64,000 nucleotides of DNA. Origin: Heliopora coerulea. Lineage: Eukaryota; Cnidaria; Anthozoa; Scleralcyonacea; Helioporidae. Under the pieces are notes generated by a model, which saw only the letters and a program-made list of their open reading frames with translations, was not told the DNA's origin and did not search any database. Below, one piece after another: positions 60,619-64,000 of this stretch; within the stretch, counting starts at the first letter, position 1; every line of letters starts with the position of its first letter. Both the position numbers and the translations under genes were made by a program. The stretch is taken from positions 124,001-188,000 of the forward strand of contig JASJOG010000032.1 in NCBI GenBank assembly GCA_030142905.1, written 5' to 3'.

Positions 60619-62016
60619 CTATGCTGTTTTTTTATTGTCCTTTCGGTATTCTTTATATTCTTTATATAAAAAGTAAGTAATTGCAATAGCTAAGATCCAT
60701 AGATTTTTAGCAAGAAAAGCAATACCTTTTGTACCCCATGATAATATTTGAGAAATTAAATTTAAAACTGCTGAAATGACTGCACCAAAATTTTTACCTA
60801 TAATTGCAATTGCTTTTCCTAAATTTCCAACCGCTTTTGCACCTTGTTTTAATGCATTTCTTGCCCTTATAACTATTGCTGTAATTATACCTGCTACAGA
60901 AATAGCAACTGCTGATAAACCTAATAAATTTTCTTTTGCCCATTTTTTAAATCTTTGTAATCTTCCAAGGTCAGATTCTTCAGCATTTTCATTTAAAATC
61001 TGTATTCCTTCTTCACTAATTGGCCTTTCATTATTTTCAAGTCTCATTTTATCTGCTTGAAGTTTTGCAATTTCTGAAAAACTTTTATATATACTTTTTT
61101 GGGGTTCAGCTGTTTCTAAATCAGATTTATTTTTCCAATGTTGATGCTCTCTATCAAATCCATCAATTTTTCCACGTATAACTTCTTTTTTTTCATTTTC
61201 TGATAAATTGGAGTCAATACCCTCCAAATATACTAGTCCTCTAAATTCTCTTAATTAATTTCTTTCAAATAATGTTCGTCTTGGATCCTTTTCATTACCA
61301 ATTAATTTTTTTACGTTATTTTCACCAATTATATTATCAATTTTAGTTTGAATTTCTAAAATAGAATCATCAGTGATAGAATTGACAACTTCACTTTCAA
61401 AATAACCATCATCACCTTCAGCAAACAGCTTCACTGATAAATTGTCTCCACGCTCTGCGATGGCTATGCTGATTCTTTGTTCTATTACCGCACTTGGAGT
61501 TTTTTCATATTCTCTTTTTGCTTTTTTCATATAATCATTAAATTCATCAACATATTTCTTATTTTTTCTGGTAAATAGCTCTGGTTCATTGTTGGTATTG
61601 ACATTACCAATTTTTTCACCTTTGAAAATAATTGAAACATTTCCTTTTTGGTCTCTTACAAATGTTGTTTTATCCAACAATATACTATTATTTGGTCCAT
61701 TTTTCTTTTCAAGTCGAATTTTAAATATTTTTTTAAAACTTAGTTTTCTATCATTAGTTATTATCGATTTTACATTTCTCATTCTTCTTGATATATTCAC
61801 AGGTGTTTCTCTTGAAAGAGAGCTTTGCTCGCCGCTTGCGCAGTCAACCCTATTAAATTTTATTTTTGGATTTTCTGTGTTTATTATGTTTATACTTCTG
61901 TTATGATCATCAGGGTCATCCCCACCAAAACTTGTTTCCCCTTCTTCTTCTTCTTCTTCTTCTTCTTCTTCCATGTTTCTATTTCTCATTTTAATATCAT
62001 CAAAACCCTCAGACAT
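60619..62016 (-). pseudogene. Long membrane-associated protein of element C with one internal stop
   Basis: From the ATG at 62016 the first 253 codons are acidic (a run of 11 Glu from CTT repeats, then MRNVKSIITNDRKLSFKKIF and later RRTLFERN) and end in TAA at 61255-61257. The same frame continues without shift as LREFRGLVYLEGIDSNLSEN, then KENLLGLSAVAISVAGIITA (first membrane segment) and FLAKNLWILAIAITYFLYKE (last), with a Gly/Ala-rich middle, to the stop at 60619. So one gene of about 465 codons carries a single nonsense codon. No ATG opens the second half. A membrane-active virion protein is a reasonable guess; no named family. Confidence 0.72.
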
Positions 62017-62057
62017 TTATTTCTTTTATTTAATTTATCACGACTGCTTTGCTGATG

Positions 62058-63172
62058 CTATGCTTTGATGTTTTGAATATTTTCTTCTGGTAACCAAGAA
62101 TTATGTTTATTGTCATAGCCTAACCACTTTACCAACACCATATTTTTTCCATTGACTTTTTTCTTTTTTAATATTTTCTCAACTCTATATATATCATCTT
62201 TTTTATCCACAGCAGATAATTCCTGTTCCTAAAATTTTCCAATAATTGGTTCTCCCTCATGATCTTCTATTTCAATACATGTTTGGATCACCTCTAAATA
62301 CTTTTACAATTTTAAAAATTTCTTCTGTAAAATTAGCTTCATAAGCCTTAGTAAAGATATTCTTATATTTAGAAATTCTAACAGTATCACCAATTCTGAA
62401 TTTAGGTAAAGGTAAATCTCCTAATGGGTAACCATATAGTGTAATCCACACTTGGTCTTTGTTAGACTTGTTCACATCAGCAGGTTTCATTAATATACTA
62501 CTGTATTTAGTATGGTTATAATTATCTACAAGTTCATGTATGTGGTTAATCCAATTATAAGTTCCCTTGCTATAGAAATATTTCCACATGGATGTTTTTA
62601 GAGTTCTGTTAAATCTTTCAACTATAGCTGCTTTTCTATCAGAGTTCGTAGAAAAATATTCGACATTATGTTTTTTCAATAGTTCTTTTACACCTACATT
62701 GTAAAATTCTTTTCCTTCATCAAATTGAGCGACTTTTGGGTATTTACCAAATCTTTCTTTAAATTGTTTCAATAATTCATCCACAGCTTTTGTCATGTTT
62801 TTAGTATCTTTTCTGTAAACAGGAATAGTGAATGCATATCTACTTAAAATTTCAACAGCTGTCAGTATCCAATAATATCCTTTGTTCTGGTTTTTATATT
62901 TTCCCATATCAACCAAATCCATTTGTATTTGATCAGCTAAATCTTTGACAAATGTTCTTTGGAATTTATGCCTTCTAACAATTGGTTTGTATCTTGTAAA
63001 AGTATCTTGTGTTTTTAACCAGTCTTGCACAATTTTTCTACTAACATTTAATCCCTTTTCTTTTGCTTTTTGATAAAGTCTTTCCGCAGATTGATAACCT
63101 GTTTCTGGGTTGTAGTAAATGTCTCTTAACTCTTGTTCAATAACAACTTCTTTGTCGCTAACTTTGTTAATT
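62058..63172 (-). pseudogene. Chromodomain integrase of element C
   Basis: Open coding starts after a stop near 63176 without an ATG: VSDKEVVIEQELRDIYYNPE, then a GYQSAERLYQKAKEKGLNVS helix-turn region and the core with IQMDLVDMGKY (first Asp), YYWILTAVEILSRYAFTIPV, VAQFDEGKEFYN (second Asp) and RKAAIVERFNRTLK (Glu). A FRIGDTVRISKYKNIFTKAY SH3-like block follows. After a frameshift near 62275 and a stop near 62228 a C-terminal chromodomain is readable: YRVEKILKKKKVNGKNMVLV then KWLGYDNKHNSWLPEENI, ending at 62058. DDE is complete. The core is intact, the tail broken. The chromodomain could steer insertion to marked chromatin. Confidence 0.9.
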
Positions 63173-63247
63173 TATTTTTATTAAAATAAACAATGAATTA
63201 AAATACGCATGCGAATAAACAAACTGCTACACAGAAGGTTGAAGAAA

Positions 63248-63475
63248 TGGAAAGAAAGTGTTATGGAAAAAATTATTATTATGTTATGAAAAATATTAAA
63301 GAAGATGTTGAATTGGAGAAAAAATATTTAAAAAAAAAATATCCATACACAGACATGTCAAAAATGCTGTTTTTCAAGGTTATCATATTTGGTTTAAAAA
63401 TAATTCATTTTTGTCAGCAGATATAAATTCTGATACATTTAAAAATGACAAAATATTTAACAATAAATAAACCTG
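63248..63475 (+). pseudogene. Small Lys-rich hypothetical gene of element C
   Basis: ATG near 63248 gives MERKCYGKNYYYVMKNIKED, then ELEKKYLKKKYPYTDMSKML. A frame change near 63375 allows GYHIWFKNNSFLSADINSDT and an end near 63470. It is divergent from the integrase gene. No family is recognised. Confidence 0.35.
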
Positions 63476-64000
63476 TTGAAAACTTTCCAAAAATTTGGAA
63501 ATCCAATGGAACAATTCAAGAAATTCCAAAATCCAATCCATTAACTGTTGAAGGACTTACAATTTATGATAAATATCCTGATCATTTCATATTAAATCAT
63601 CCAATTGAAAATTTTAGAATTTATATTAATAATAAAGATTATTTTTTATCTAAATTACCAATATTGAATATAACCACCAATTATTGAATAGGAAATTGGA
63701 GTGACAGCGAAAGTTATTATAGAGTTTGTTTCTCAGTTTATTGTGCTGCTTATTGTTGTGGAATTTCAATTCAACATTTAACACCATCCAAAGATGTTTC
63801 ATTTGTATTTTATTGTGAGAAGTTTTTTAAGAAGAATGGACGGTGGAGAAAAAATCTCAGACATTAGTAGAGAATTTTCTGCAAATAAATTTTATAGAAA
63901 CAATGAACATATTAGAAGAAAAATTATTTATAGACAAAAAGGCAGGGTTGTTTATCAATTATATCCAGAATCATTCAAAAATGACTACAAAAGATATATT
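63445..64000 (+). pseudogene. Hypothetical gene at the window end, element C
   Basis: ATG at 63445: MTKYLTINKPVENFPKIWKS, then PLTVEGLTIYDKYPDHFILN and YFLSKLPILNITTNY, with a TGA at 63685-63687. The same frame continues IGNWSDSESYYRVCFSVYCA and VSFVFYCEKFFKKNGRWRKN to about 63865. Then another frame gives EKISDISREFSANKFYRNNE and continues to the window edge. So one nonsense codon and one frameshift interrupt a gene that runs out of the window. Family unknown. Confidence 0.4.

Larger units (their letters stand above)
57454..64000. mobile_element. Element C: fairly well preserved Polinton-type element (partial)
   Basis: A block of very AT-rich, closely packed genes: N-myristoylation-type protein (+), then on the minus strand an unknown helical protein, packaging ATPase, major capsid protein, long membrane-associated protein and chromodomain integrase, then plus-strand genes running off the window. 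Lesions are few (about one per gene or none). The polymerase must lie outside the window. The left limit is where Penelope sequence ends; I see no TIR. Confidence 0.85.

Noticed and set aside
61825..62055. Phe-run plus-strand frame
   Set aside because: Complement of the Glu-run (CTT repeat) in the membrane-protein gene of element C.
1..64000. CRISPR arrays, tRNA or rRNA genes, bacterial operons
   Set aside because: No regularly spaced short repeats with unique spacers, no cloverleaf or rRNA-like block noticed, and the retroelements, introns and gene types point to an animal genome.

Overview
The window looks like AT-rich nuclear DNA of an invertebrate animal. A cnidarian is my best guess, from the mix of repeat families, but this is unproven. 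I see no intact host gene, tRNA or rRNA. Almost everything recognisable is a mobile or virus-derived element in some stage of decay: Polinton/adintovirus-like DNA elements, Penelope-like elements (PLEs), a BEL/Pao LTR element, two Gypsy-type LTR elements, PIF/Harbinger and Tigger-like DNA transposons, a MITE, and a TIR transposon I cannot place in a family.

Layout. 0-0.4 kb: the tail of a Polinton-type DNA polymerase B. 2.07-3.6 kb and 14.85-15.5 kb: pieces of a virus-like element (called E0) carrying a SET-domain gene and a TNF-receptor-like membrane protein, cut in two by a BEL/Pao element (3647-14848; target duplication CAACC). That BEL element is itself cut inside pol by a 4.96 kb transposon (5798-10756) with about 120-130 bp TIRs, a 7-bp target duplication CCATTTG and one large broken gene. 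16.8-17.6 kb: Harbinger remnants. 19.5-20.8 kb: a Tigger-like remnant. 21.37-23.44 kb: a compact gag-protease-only LTR element (minus strand; target duplication TCTA). 23.47-25.9 kb: a decayed Gypsy element cut off in integrase.

26-43.7 kb: a large decayed Polinton/adintovirus-like element (element A). It holds a TNFR-like gene, a SET gene, protein-primed DNA polymerase B, packaging ATPase, adenain-like protease, major capsid protein, penton-like minor capsid protein and a retrovirus-type integrase. A PLE (36351-39103) with two 141-bp terminal repeats, each holding a hammerhead-ribozyme motif, sits next to the capsid gene. E0 is an inverted relative of the left arm of A: both carry the SET and TNFR-like genes tail to tail, and the strand composition is mirrored.

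44.6-49.8 kb: a MITE and a two-gene PIF/Harbinger element (Myb/SANT-like plus DDE transposase, convergent). Its transposase gene is split by another PLE with inverted terminal arms, and a PLE reverse-transcriptase fragment lies between the two genes. 49.8-56.3 kb: AT-rich region D with unrecognised minus-strand genes and a DNA polymerase B remnant similar to that of element A. 56.6-57.45 kb: a second PLE fragment, nearly identical over 542 bp to the one at 45.75 kb. 57.45-64 kb: a much better preserved Polinton (element C) with a predicted N-myristoylated protein, FtsK/HerA-type ATPase, double-jelly-roll-type major capsid protein, a long membrane-associated protein broken by one stop, a chromodomain integrase, and further genes running off the window end.

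How the genes work together: in elements A and C the integrase, protein-primed polymerase, ATPase, protease and capsid genes form the usual Polinton/adintovirus replication and virion module. The SET and TNFR-like pair looks like recurrent cargo that could act on host chromatin and host death/inflammatory signalling. Family calls come from motifs read by eye; boundaries given without target duplications are approximate.
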